From: Haematococcus lacustris | Taxonomy: Eukaryota > Chlorophyta > Chlorophyceae > Chlamydomonadales > Haematococcaceae | NCBI GenBank assembly: GCA_030144725.1 | Contig: JASKMD010000031.1 | Coordinates: 7,122,808 to 7,186,807 of the forward strand | DNA: 64,000 nt | Direction of reading: 5' to 3' | Shown: positions 22,709 through 33,782 of the stretch, in pieces | Numbering within the stretch: position 1 is the stretch's first letter | Layout of the letters: every line of letters starts with the position of its first letter | The notes under the pieces: model-generated | Databases searched by the model: none | What the model was told of the DNA's origin: nothing | The model's input: the letters and a program-made list of their open reading frames with translations, nothing else | Made by a program: the position numbers and the translations under genes

Positions 22709-23305
22709 TACAGCAAGACAATCCAAGAAACCATGATACCAAACCCCTCACAAAGGGGATTTACCCTGAGCCCGGACATGGTCCTAGGCACCAAGGCTAT
22801 GGAAGTCAAGTGGCTCGAGAGGTGGGGGAGGCGTTGGGTTGGGTTTGAGGGAGACCCTAGACTGCCTGAGACGGTGCATCGGGAGAGATGCTCGTATGCT
22901 GCATGGTTCAAGCATGGGGACGGCATTGGCATCAATCACATGGCCCCACACCTACTGAACAGACAGCTCTCTACAGAAGTTCGCACGAGCTTGACTAGGT
23001 TCAGGTTAGGCAACAGCGGTCTGGGGGTGGAGAAGGCTCGGTTTGAGGGGGTAACTTTCATTGATCGCACATGCACCAGATGCACAGAGGGGGTAGTGGA
23101 TGACGCCATGCATTTCATCTTTGAGTGCACTGCCACGAGTTCCATCAGGGAGCAGCCGGAGTTTGCCATGACTTTACAGAACAATAATGAGAACTTGCAT
23201 GACTTCATGTTGAGCCCATGTGCACCTTTGTTTGTGCACCTTGCTATGAAATGCGTTACAGAAAGTCCCGAACCCCTAGAGGGGGAGGGCGGCCTAGCAG
23301 CCTAA
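22709..23305 (+). mobile_element. Non-LTR retrotransposon, 3' end of ORF2 (5'-truncated)
   Basis: The open frame from about 22709 to TAA 23303-23305 encodes the C-terminal part of a LINE-type polyprotein. TCTRCTEGVVDDAMHFIFEC is the CCHC-like zinc finger (C-x2-C, then H-x4-C) that ends many non-LTR reverse transcriptases, preceded by RTSLTRFRLGNSGLG. The reverse transcriptase itself is absent, as expected for a 5'-truncated insertion. It begins within a few bases of the Fanzor stop codon, so the insertion has cut off whatever lay 3' of the nuclease. The 3' untranslated part runs to about 23460 and includes CCCTAGAGGGGGAGGGC and GGTGTAAGCCA blocks found again at 17251. Confidence 0.75.
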
Positions 23306-24086
23306 CGGCTGACGGCTTAAGCGGTGTAAGCCACATCACCTCACAAAGGGGATGTGTGTGAGTAAGAGCTATAGAGTAGGGTAGAGCTCTTGCTAGTAGT
23401 AGCCTGGAGGCACACACACCAGAAGGCTGAGCTGGAGTGGGCAGTAGGCACACCGTCAGTGGCCTCTACAATAATGATCTCGCAGCCTGTGTTCAATTAC
23501 AACTCATGCTTTATTTTGGTGTTGCATGAGGGCTGTAGGGATTACAACTTGTTATCTATTTGTTATTGCAGTTTCCGTACAGCGATTACTGCACAGTGAT
23601 TACTTCAGTGCCATTAATTTCCGTACACCGCCTACTTGACGATGTATTCCTAAAAGGAGCCGCGTCTTGCCGCGAGCACGTGTCATGAGGTGCAAAGAGC
23701 TCCATGATGTTGGGACCACAGACAGATATTTGACATGTCGGTATCCGGAAAGCCACACTACTGCCATGACGGCGTGAAGCATGTCTAACATGTCAGCATC
23801 TGTGCATGTGAATGTTTCACGCCCCTGGTGTGGGAGGGCAGCCAATCGTAGGCCAAGCAGTCCCAAGGCCAGCCTCCTAAAGGCTGACAGCCTGAGTACA
23901 CTAGCAGAACAAGCACAATTGTCGCAGGCAGGCTGGCAGTCATCCACCAGCACCCCGTGCAGCCATTACTCATAGTCGGTTTTGTCTTGGTCCACCCCAC
24001 CCCACCCCACCCCACCCCTCTCACCCCGTGTGCATTCAAGTTTATTCGCAGCATAGCAACTCAACATAGTCAACACGTAGGCTGCC
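23306..24086. other. Retroelement 3' region and 3' flank of the bromodomain gene
   Basis: 23306-23460 is the retroelement tail. 23850-23940 is the repeat shared with 18277-18344. About 23993-24017 is a (CCCCA)n run. The remainder up to 24086 should hold the 3' untranslated region of the minus-strand bromodomain gene. No other gene is seen. Confidence 0.5.
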
Positions 24087-27000
24087 TCAGTCATCCTCAA
24101 AGATTTCATTGTCTTCCTGCTTGTATGCCAGCCCAACCTTTTGCAGGTTGATATCTGCCTGGCCTGGCTGGACAGCGGCGAGCATGCTGGCCATGTTCGT
24201 CTGTTGCACCAGGTTGGCTGTGCCTTGCCGCGCCTGCAGCGGTAGCAGAACCAAGGTCAGTGCGATGCCAAACTGGTTCGAGAGCATGCAGCCGGGTTGC
24301 CAGCAGAAATGGTCCCATCAGTGCAGCATGGGGGGCATGCGTGATGCAAGGAAGGCGGTCAAAGAGTTCCTGATCATCATTATGTGTTGTGTCAATGGCA
24401 GGACATGCCACAAGCACCAAGCCGCCACCAGGCAGCGGCCAATAGTGCAGCAAGCAAGCCAAGCAGGCCCACCTTGATCTCATCCACCTCCTTATCACAT
24501 TGTTCCATGCGCGCCCGCTGCTGTTCCTCAGCGGCTCGCTCCTCCTCTTCTTTGAGGCGACGAGCCTCGTCCTCTGCTTCTGCCTTCCGCCGAGCTACCT
24601 CTGCTTCTGCCGCAGCTCGTTGCTGCGAGGGTGACACCCCACAGCAGCACCCTACATCAGCGCCCAGCAGCAGGGCGTGCAGCCAAACCTACTGCTGCCA
24701 CCCCATGCCAGGCCTCAGTGCACACTGCATGTATGTGACCAGCAGACACGGCACACAGGATGCCGGAGCTGCCCGTAGTCCTCCTCAACTGCACACTGTG
24801 TTTGCCTGTGCTGTAAGCAAGATGCATGGTGCTCATGCTCTATACATCGCTAGGGTTCATAAAGCCATACTGGTGATAAGTAACAATGAGCGATGGTGAC
24901 AATAATAGATGGTAGCGGTGCTGCTGCTACTGATTGATGACCCCTGTGCTGCTGCCTGGCCACTGCTTGCCATATGCGCCTTCTGCTAGGACCATTCACA
25001 GAGCACTGCCACCACCTGCCTGCCCAGCACAGATCCACTGCACACCTTTCTCAGCTCTTCTGCTTGCTGCTCTTTCAGCTTCTGCTGCTCCTCGGCCTGC
25101 ACACCACCAACATCAAGATATGAGCAGCAGTGGTTGGCTTGGTGCAACTTAGACACTGGAGCAAAGCTGAAAGGTCAATAGTGCCATGGCCCGACTAACC
25201 TGTTTCTTTTTCCTTTCCTCCATTGTCTGGAAGGCCTCCCACATCTTGTCCTCCTCCTCAGGTTCAGCTACGTCGTCGCCTCCTGGCTGCTGCATTGCAG
25301 TGGTGTTCCAGTTGGCTGTGTTGAGTTGAACCTCTGCCTGCGGCCATCGAGAAACATGAGCAGCCATCCAGCTTGTTTTGCAACACAACACGAGCAGTGG
25401 ACACTGCAGCCCAGACAGTGACCAGCAAGCACTTGCACACCACCAGACATGCACTTGCCACTGTAGCAGGTGAGGTAGCAGGCAGGAAAGATGACACAGT
25501 TGGGCCAGAAGCACATGCCATGGCATGCTATGCCGCCATGCCTGCTTGAGCCCGCGTACCTTGCGAGCAGCAGTTCCATCTTTAAGGAAGGCTGACTGCT
25601 CTGGTGGTGCTGTCTTGGACTCATCCGCTGCACCTCTGGTGTCATGCACAAAGGTGCCGCGTCCTACAATACATTACACAATACTTGCGTTGGTGGAGTT
25701 AAGCTAGCAGGTGTTGCAGTGTCCACCAGGCAACAAGGGCATGGCTGATGACAGCTGTGCATCATGTTGCAGTCCAAAGCGCAAAGGAGGTGCCTGCCAG
25801 TCATGTGCACTCAGGCAAGGCACAAGGCACATCTTGCACTGTTGCTGAAGTGCATACCGTTTGCTCGTGGGTCGTCCATGGTGGAGCCTTTGACCTCATT
25901 GGGGGACTCGTCATCATCGGAGTTCACACTGCCAGCGCCTGCAAGCAGCAGGGCGATGATGTAGGCATGTGCTAGTTACATGCATGCTTCTCACCATCAC
26001 AAGCTACATATGCCGCATCTGTTTTATTGATGAAATTGAACCACAGACCATGCAAAGCCACAAGGCGATAGCTGTACGGGTGTGCACAGAAGGGGTGGTG
26101 AGCATGGGGCATGCCTTGCTCTGCGAACGCCTAGTTTACATGCATAAAGCATGTCTCTCCATCAGCAGCCTGGCTATCACTGCCAAATCAGACTGCACCT
26201 GACCTGATGAGCCCTTTGTGTCTGCCTCGTCTTGCGATCGCATCGACGTTGAGGGTGCATTGTAGGCTGCATGACCTGCTCCACTGTCAGCTGGCAGTGG
26301 CCGCTTGCCCGGCACATTGCTGTGCCCGCGCCCGCGACTGTTCAGGCTGTCCACATAAGCCTTCAGCTTCCACAAGACATCAACAGGCAATGCGTCAATG
26401 TCCAGCTCAATCTCCTCCTGGTGAGAGGCGCTGGCTGGCACAGCTGATGATACGATGTCCAGCACGCCAGCCAGCTGCTCCCCTTGAAGCTCGCTTAGCT
26501 GGATGCTGATTCTGCGCTTCAGCACTTCTGTCATGTGGGTATCCGAGTTGGCTGAGGCTGGGACCGCTGCCATAGCTGACTTGAGTTGCGATGTGAGCTG
26601 GCCGACCTTCTGGGATACAGCTTGAACAGGCTGTGCCACTGGAGCCTGCGGAGGCAACACAGACACTCCACCAGCCATAAACTAGCTGACACATGCAGAT
26701 GTGGTGCGCACTGACAGCTTGACAGCTGTAGCATAGAGCAGTGCCTTACAGAGGTGTTGCGTGGGTGAATGATTTGGTTCCACTGGTCCTCGAACCGTGC
26801 CTCCGCCCATGCATGCTCCCAGATGTTGCTGAGCCTGTCTCCGCACTGCCGGGGGACCGTGCCCACTTGGTTGTATGTAGCGCAATTGCGCCATACCAAC
26901 CGCACGTCCTCACAGACATCCAGCGGGGTGCTGTATTGTTGTCTCTGGATTTTCTGCCTTATCGTGCTGAAGTCCATAGGGTTCTTAATGACATTGTAGT

Positions 27001-27343
27001 AGTCAGGCACCACCTTCGGGCTGACCGGCTCTTTAAACCACAAGAAGTCTGCCTTGCGGGAAGCCAGCTTGCGGTTGATCAGGGACACAATGTCCTTATA
27101 CATCTGGTCGATGCGGCGCTGGGATTCATCCGTAGCTTTGGGTCTTTTCTGCTCGGAGCCGCCCAACCCGCCTGAGAAGGGCCGTTTGACTGCCTGAGCT
27201 GGGGCTGCCTGGGCGCTGTAGTCCGAAACGACTGGGGCTGCCTCATAATACTGCTGAAAAAGCTGGGGAAGGCGCTGGCTCAATGCTGCCTTCTGTGGAG
27301 CGACAATGGTGTCAAATTCGTGTAACAACGCCTTGCGGTCCAT
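24087..27343 (-). CDS. BET/GTE-family bromodomain protein (8 exons, 568 aa)
   Basis: Binds acetylated histone tails and helps recruit transcription machinery in the nucleus. Exons (minus): 27343-26750, 26645-26204, 25938-25858, 25663-25560, 25337-25200, 25096-25046, 24622-24473, 24233-24087, all in phase. One bromodomain spans about residues 77-190. It has VPDYYNVIKNPMDFSTI, then WRNCATYN, where the Asn of YN is the acetyl-lysine contact. An extra-terminal (NET) domain spans about 236-300: KRRISIQLSELQGEQLAGVL, then an acidic EEIELDIDALP, then LWKLKAYV. The C-terminal half is acidic and strongly coiled-coil (residues about 450-520, runs of Glu/Arg/Ala), ending NEIFEDD. A KRP basic patch before the bromodomain may be a nuclear signal. 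The ATG at 27343 was chosen because the longer frame begins at GTG. One bromodomain plus NET is the plant/algal GTE arrangement. Intact. Confidence 0.9.
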
Positions 27344-27728
27344 GCCCGCGTAGCTCACTGACTCCCGCGTTGCGTTGGGAGGCCAAGCACCCCTCTCACT
27401 CTAGAGCCACTGCAGGGCGTGGGCTCCACAGCCCCGCAAGGCACGGCGCCCTAGGGGGCACCCAGCGGCTGCGAGCCCTGCTGCTAAAAAACCACGGCAT
27501 GCAAACAGCCATCCGCCTATCTGCGTTAACATGTTCTATCTGCACGGAGCAATGCCAGGGATGAGTACCGTGTCTGATGCGATCATGAGGTTATGGATGT
27601 GACGAACTCAAACCCGCCCCTTGGACGCAATCGCTTATTTTACTCAGCAACAACGGTCCACCCCCAGAGTTTCAGCTGTTTTTGCGTCCCTTGTGCACCG
27701 TGTATCACCATGTGCAACATCCATCGAG
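27344..27728. other. Intergenic, promoter side of the bromodomain gene
   Basis: Lies between the stop of the DUF1997-like gene and the start of the bromodomain gene, both on the minus strand. No coding frame or repeat stands out. Confidence 0.5.
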
Positions 27729-30700
27729 TCACAATTGCCCCACTGGCTTTCTTGACTCGTCCCCCGATGCCCACAAAAGGTAGTCCGTCCTTAACTGGGA
27801 GAGGAACCGGGGCACCATGACCTCCAGCACCTGCGAGGTCACACAAGATGGGACATTGCTCACGCACATTGCCATACTGCCATGTTGCTGTGTCCTACTG
27901 TATCTTGTATTGGCTTCCACCTATGCACAGGCTGAGTCTGGGACATTTTCAAGTTTTCACGGTTCAAGTGCTGCACTGCTGCAGCTGTGATGCAGAGTCG
28001 CACGTTCTGCAGCACCCCAGCTCCCACGGCCTCTATAGACGCCGTAGACAGAAAGCCGCACCAGGCAGGAACCTCCAACTCGACCTGCAGTGCAGCAAGG
28101 CAGACTGGCAGGGGCAGTGGGTAGGGGCTGAGTCTTGGCATAAGGCAAGGGCAAGGGCAAGGCAGCCAAAGCCAAGCCAGCCCCACAGCCAGGCAGGTGG
28201 CTGGACAGGGACTGCAACGCAGCGCTGAACATGCAGCGCATTGGGGAGAGCAGGTGGCGGCCGCTGGAGCTGTGCTACTGGCCAGAGGAGGGAGCTCTGC
28301 CAGCCAAGGGCAAGGAATACCCTGGCCTGGGCTACAAGCGGCTGCGAGACAAGCCCCGCAAGGCCTAGCAGCAGCAGCCTGCTGAGGCACAGTAGTGTGT
28401 GCCCCCCCCCACCTTTGAGCTGTCATCAGCTCACAATCAGTGCATGTTTTGTCATGCCAACTCTACACGATAGCCCTCGTGGTCAGGCAACAGTGTAGGT
28501 GGTAGGCGGCTCATGTGCCATGTGCACTGGGTTTACTCCACACAGCCCAATAACACCATTTAAGTCGGGCCACTATTGCCCACTAGTATATTCCCGCTAG
28601 TGGCTGCTAGTGGCCACTACTGGTCCGGCTCAAATGGAGGCCCTAGTGAGGGACAAGGGGGCTGAGTCTTGGCATAACAGCCCCTTAGCACCAATCCGAG
28701 TTGTCCCTGGTGGTCCCTAGTAGTCCGACCCAAACGAAGGCCCTAGTGAGGACGAGGGGGCTGACTGTTAGCATCCAGTGATGTTTAGCGCCACACAGGC
28801 TGCTATACGGGGCCTAGGGCTATGGCTGCAGTGGCGTCATGGCAGGGATGTTGTTATAGCATATGTGGTGTGGTGCACACCTGCAAGCTGGTGGTGCTGA
28901 CGATGGCCTTGCGGGCAGGCTCAGCAGCACTAGAAGCATCCCGCCAGCGCACCTCGTTGCTCATCTGCGCTCACAGCCGACAGGTACACCACCACCCAGC
29001 TGCTGCCAGCGACACAGGCCAGGCTGTGGCAAAGCAGCAGTCACTGCCACCCGCAGGCTGGCTAGCAGGGGCAAGGTGTATCAGGCTTCAGGCTGGCAGC
29101 AGCCCATATTACCAGCCTTGGAGTCAGGCTAACCTTACCCCAAGCCCTGGCNNNNNNNNNNNNNNNNNNNNNNNNNNNNNNNNNNNNNNNNNNNNNNNNN
29201 NNNNNNNNNNNNNNNNNNNNNNNNNNNNNNNNNNNNNNNNNNNNNNNNNNNGGACAATTGGTGTGGTGAAGACATGGCTGGAGTCAAGGGGGTACACAGC
29301 AGTGGTCTGCTGCCTGCCTGGCTGCCCTGGCCTGTGCCCTGTGTGGCCTGCTTGTGGGCAGACCAGAAGCCACCCTCCTCCAGCAAGAAAAAACAAGTAG
29401 TTGATGCTCTCAACGTATCAGCATACAGCTGGGAGCAGAAGCAGCTTGCAGGGAAGAAGCATGCAGGGAAGCAAAGACAAGGCCAGGGCCAGGGCAAAGG
29501 CCAGACCCACTTGTGCGGAGAACTTGTCGTTAATGCTCTCAACCAGGGGCGAGCCTCGCAGCTGCAGAGACAGCAGCAAGAGGCAGGAAGGCTCAGTGAC
29601 GCCAGTCCCCAGGCACACATCCACAGCATGTGGCCCCAACGCAGCCTCACCAGCCTCCCTGGCCATGCGCTGCCTGTGCAACCGTCTCATGCCCCGCCTC
29701 ATGCCCCGCAGCAGTCACAAATTACACTGCCACCTACCCCAGGCCGGGACTGCCTGACAGCAAGCTGAGGCCTATCCACACTTCTGACCTGCTGCAGTCT
29801 ACAGCCCTGCAGACCTATGCGGCCCTATGCTGCTGAGCTTGCAGGCACCCGGAAGCTCCCTGAGACAAGGTTGCTTATGAGTGGCTCTTTGAGATTTCCT
29901 CCCTGTTTAAGCCTGTCCATACACTTCACACCTCTTGCATTCCACCACATCAGACCACAGCTATCACTGGTACTGCTTACCTCTAGTGGTACTGCTTATC
30001 TCTAGTGGTAAAAAAGTGCAGCAAGGAGGCAGGCAAGACATAGACTGCTGCCAGGCCAGGCCACGCCCCTGGCCCTGCACTCCAGGTCCCCATTGCAACC
30101 CACCTTGCATGACAGCAGCTGGATGTCACAGCCACCTGGCAGCACGGTGACGGACAGGAGCAGCACCGGCTCCACACTCCACTTGAACATGCGCAGCTGC
30201 AGGCAGATGAAATCAACCCTGGTGCAAGGGCTCAGCGGTCATTGCTCAAGCAGCACGGAGAGGACTGAGATGTAGCTCAGCATCATCATCATCATCATCA
30301 TCATCATGGCTCAGATAGGGGGCGTGGGCAAGGGGTGGGGCGGGGGTGGGGCGGGCCCAGGTGCAGGGCCAAGTGGAGGGCCAGGTGCAGGGCCAGGTGC
30401 AAGGCCAGGTGCAGGGCCAGGTGCAGGGCCTGGTGCAGGGGCTCAATGTGCTTGATTAGGCATACGTGACATGGTATCCGCTACCCCTGCTGAGCTGACC
30501 TAACGCAACAGGTTGGGACCCCTACACCATGCCTGTGCCCTCCCACCTCCTGGCAATGACCCCGCGGGCCCAGAGCTTGGCAGTGTGCTGCAGACATCCA
30601 TGTCTGGCGGCTTTTCTAACACCAGCCCCAACAAGGCTGCTCCCAGCATTGAGGCCAGCACAAGGAGGGAAGTGGGTGCCTGCCATACTGCCTCATGTAT

Positions 30701-31407
30701 TGCTATGGCGTGCACACTGCTCAGCTCTTGTCTTGACTAAGCATCACCGGCACCAAACTGCCCGGCCAAGTGGAGTGTGAGGGGCTGACGGGTGGGAGCG
30801 CCAGGCTCAGCTGAGTAGAGGGTGTGAGCTTGGCGGTGCTGGACGCTGGCCAGCCTTGAAAGCAACAGACGCCTGCCTGGCAGGGTGTGTGGGAGCAGCG
30901 GCCACTCACCTCACCTACGTAACAGGAGAATGTGTTGTCGTCGACGCGCTCAATCTTGCGAGCGTCCAGCACTGAGTATTGACTGGCTGGCAGGGACATG
31001 TAAGCCGCTGCAGCCAATGAGCAGGTCAAATGCAGCAGGCGAGTGCTCACTCACAGCAGCACACCCATGGCAGTGCAGCACAGGGTGCATCGCTGACCCG
31101 GTTCTCATCTCAAATCTATAGTCTGTCAGTCAGCACATGCACTGGCTGGTCATCCCGCTGGCTCTGAGCCTTGGCCTGGCCTGGCCCTAAGCAGCGTACC
31201 TAGCGTCTTCTGTGCCTCAATGACTTCTAGAGTGCCAAACTTGGAGGCGGCTAGCCTGGCTTTTCGCCTGCTGGGGGCTGTCACCTTTTTCTCCGCCATA
31301 ACCTGTGCACATCCATTGCGCGCAGCAATTGTGCGCGGAGCAAACGTCAACGGAGGGTGCACTACACACCTGGCTACGACAGAGCATCCGTTGGCAGCGC
31401 GCGCCAT
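27729..31407 (-). CDS. DUF1997-like plastid protein, complete copy (7 exons, 238 aa)
   Basis: Exons (minus): 31407-31200, 31007-30910, 30196-30104, 29561-29511, 28964-28881, 28084-28004, 27830-27729. All junctions keep phase and the product has 238 residues, right for plant and algal DUF1997 proteins. Family features are YMSLPASQYSVLDARKIERV, then FKWSVEPVLLLSVTVLPGGC, then LRGSPLVESINDKFSAQ and MSNEVRWRDAS, and near the end VMVPRFLSQLRTDYLLWA. The first 60 residues are rich in Ala, Arg, Ser and poor in acids, as a chloroplast transit peptide would be. The function of the family is unknown to me. The 100-N gap falls in intron 4 (29510-28965), and a Fanzor fragment on the other strand lies in intron 5. 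This is the only one of three copies with exons 5-7. The start ATG was preferred over an upstream GTG. Confidence 0.8.
28130..28368 (+). pseudogene. Fanzor lineage B, C-terminal fragment in an intron
   Basis: Reads GRWLDRDCNAALNMQRIGES and continues to a TAG at 28366-28368, the RuvC-III end of a Fanzor-like protein. It is nearly identical to the ends of the three triplicated relics but has a separate origin, because it lies outside the repeated unit. No earlier domains are present. The following 300 bases (28369-28680) also match the 3' flank of those relics. It sits antisense in intron 5 of the DUF1997-like gene. Confidence 0.75.
28369..28680 (+). repeat. 3' flank of Fanzor lineage B fragment
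   Basis: About 300 bases matching 33191-33490 with roughly 5 to 10 percent differences. The shared part includes TCATCAGCTCACAATCAGTG, the GTGTAGGTGGTAGGCGGCTC block and a run of CTAGTGGC words. It ends at GGGACAAGGGGGCTGA, after which the copies differ. This marks the right-hand limit of the mobile unit. Confidence 0.7.
29152..29251. other. Assembly gap of 100 N
   Basis: Exactly 100 unknown bases, the usual placeholder for a gap of unknown size. It lies in intron 4 of the complete DUF1997-like gene and directly before the first unit of the triplication. Confidence 0.98.
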
Positions 31408-32155
31408 GCAAGTGGGGTGGCGCTTCTCTCCGCGCACAAGCGCTACCTCCGTCTCTCAGCAGCATGTTTCCCGTGGCTACCCCGTCGCTAGCTCCGCGGT
31501 GGTGGAGGAAGCTCGGCAGCAACTTGCTTTATGCCTACTCCACGAGCGTTTCACCACGGACTTATAGCTGGTAACCACTTCTTACGCTATACTACTGTAT
31601 ACGTTGTTACAACACATCAGGAAGGGGGATTGTGTGAATGTGGGTCATGCAAGCATGTATGACAGTTGCGCCTAGCGGCGCTCCCGGGGAAGCCCCCATT
31701 ACTATATTGCCAGGTTACACGTCATGTTGTCCATGCTGTCTATGTTGCGGGAATATCATGGTAATGATGATGGGCAAGATGTGACTGCATGGTGCACGGC
31801 GCCAGCATGAAGTGAAGGAGGCAGCTTGCCATATTGCCAAACATTGCCATTGGGTCGCTATCTAGCAGGGTCGGTGTGATACTGGCAGCTTGGGATGACA
31901 GCTTGCAACCGTGTCGTGCTGCTGCCACGCCCGTGTACCATTGTCCGTGCCCGTGTACCTGTATGATGGCCAAATTTGCTGAAGCTTTCGCACGTTCGGA
32001 GTTCAGAGTGCAGTGTAGGGACAGGCTATGCCTTGCTGCTGCCACCAGATCGAGTCCCAGATGGCCTAGTGATGATGCCTTGGGCACTGTTCAGCTATGA
32101 GGGTAGGGCTGAGGTGGGGTAGGTAGGGCTAGAAGGGAGGATCCAGCTCCAGCTC

Positions 32156-33190
32156 CTGAACCTGGCAGCAGCCAGCTCAGGCGGCACCTCCCTGGAGGCA
32201 AACCTGAAACACATCACCGTCACCCTGGCCACCTGGGATGCAGTGTAGTAGTAGTTGTTACACTAAGGAGGTAGGGCTCGGGTGGATACAAGCCAACCTC
32301 CAAAGGTAAAAGACTTAGGAGAGAACAGAGAGAAAGGGAAAAAGAAGGGGAACTACCTAGGAGAGAAAGAACTCAGAGAAGGAAGGGGAAGGGAAGTGTG
32401 GGAAGTGTACCTGGACCCCAAGTGGGCACGGCAGCAGCTGAGGCTGTACGGAGCCCAGGACCGGGCGATGGACCAGTTCTTCAAGAAGGTGAGGGTGGGT
32501 GGGTGGGGGGGTTAGGTACTGAGAGGTGTGAGCATGCCATGACATGCAGTGAAGGAGTGGTTGACGGTGCCGGCCCAGGGGCAAAGACCAACGGCGGGGC
32601 AGGTTGGTGCTTGTGGATGAGTTCTGCACCACCAGGGTCAGCTCAGTAGTGCCTAGCAGCCCTATGAAGAGCAGCTGGACCATGAGCAGCCCACCAGGCC
32701 TGCAGACTGGAAGCCACCAGCAGGGCAGGTGGACCTCCGCCTGCTGCGCCCAGCCTAGAGCCAGCAGCGTGACCAGGCAGTGCGGGCCCTGATGTGTTGC
32801 CCGGTAGGGGCCCCCCGCAAGCCCCCACAGCCCCCATGCAGCAGCCAGGCAGCCAGCCAGCCTGCAGCCTCAGAGCCTGGGCCCAGCACTCCCCCGCCAG
32901 CCAAGCGCAGCAAGCGCTCCATTGCTGAGCAGGCAGCTGAGCCCACCCAGCCCACCAAGGGCGCAGGCAAGGCCAAGGGCAAGGCTGCCAAGGCAAAGCC
33001 AGCCCCACAGGCAGGCAGGTGGCTGGACAGGGACTGCAATGCAGCGCTGAACATGCGGAGCATTGGGGAGAGCAGGTGGCGGCCGCTGGAGCTGTGCTAC
33101 TGGCCAGAGCAGGGAGCTCTGCCAGCCAAGGGCAAGGAATACCCTGGCCTGGGCTACAAGCGGCTGCGAGACAAGCCCCGCAAGGCCTAG
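32156..33190 (+). pseudogene. Fanzor lineage B relic, triplication copy 1
   Basis: Pieces of one Fanzor-like protein occur in order: LEANLKHITVTLATWDAV (to about 32248), WEVYLDPKWARQQLRLYG (from about 32398), VLVDEFCTTRVSS (about 32607-32645, the RuvC-II region), EEQLDHEQPTR and DLRLLRPA in another frame, MCCPVGAPRKPP, a Lys/Pro/Ala-rich linker, and GRWLDRDCNAALNM (RuvC-III) to a TAG at 33188-33190. It is dead: about 148 purine-rich bases interrupt it at 32250-32397, there is a frameshift near 32645, an in-frame TAG follows RLLRPA, and the RuvC-I part is missing. As in lineage A, the zinc-ribbon Cys after the DEF motif are replaced by Ser. Confidence 0.75.
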
Positions 33191-33230
33191 CAGCAGCAGC
33201 CTGCTGAGGCACAGTAGTGTGTGCCCCCAC

Positions 33231-33482
33231 CCCCCTTTGAGCGGTCATCAGCTCACAATCAGTGCATGTTTTGTCATGCCAACTCTACACGATAGCCCTA
33301 ACGGGTCAGGCAATAGTGTAGGTGGTAGGCGGCTCATGTGCCATGTGCACTGGGTTTACTTCACACAGCCCAATAACACCATTTGAGTCGGGCCACTATT
33401 GCCCACTAGTATAGTCCCGCTAGTGGCTGCTAGTGGCCACTACTGGTCCGGCTCAAATGGAGGCCCTAGTGAGGGACAAGGG
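33231..33482 (+). repeat. 3' element of Fanzor lineage B (also at 39202-39453 and 45173-45424)
   Basis: Follows the relic's stop codon. It contains TCATCAGCTCACAATCAGTG, CATGCCAACTCTACACGATA, GGCAATAGTGTAGGTGGTAG and a CTAGTGGC-rich end, finishing near TGGAGGCCCTAGTGAGGGAC. The same element occurs after the fragment at 28368 and, inverted, at 34283-34492. In TnpB systems the guide RNA comes from this position, so it is the natural place to look for one; that is inference. Confidence 0.65.
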
Positions 33483-33782
33483 GGCTGAACCGCTTCATGT
33501 GCAGCTAACATCACATGCGGCATTTTGGGACCTGTGGCAGCAGGCAGACCAGCATCTGCGCACAGGGGCAGCATCTGGGCACAGGGGCAGTGAACCGGCA
33601 CATGCTACATGCGAGCAAGATAGCCAGAGAGCTGACCCCCCTGCGATGTCCCCGTCAGCCAGAACTGCGCTGTGACACGCTGCTTGCGCATGCTGGGGTA
33701 CGACTTGCATTATACTCGTACGTCGCATTCCCGCCGGCGCCCGCGACTTTGTAAACAGCGTAGGACCAAGCCCCACAGCCAG

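Noticed and set aside
24392..24637. Independent coiled-coil protein on the minus strand
   Set aside because: It is exon 7 of the bromodomain gene plus intron sequence on each side.
32282..32515. Separate small Lys/Glu-rich gene in each triplicated unit
   Set aside because: Its first half is the purine-rich insertion and its second half (YLDPKWARQQLRLYG) belongs to the Fanzor lineage B relic.
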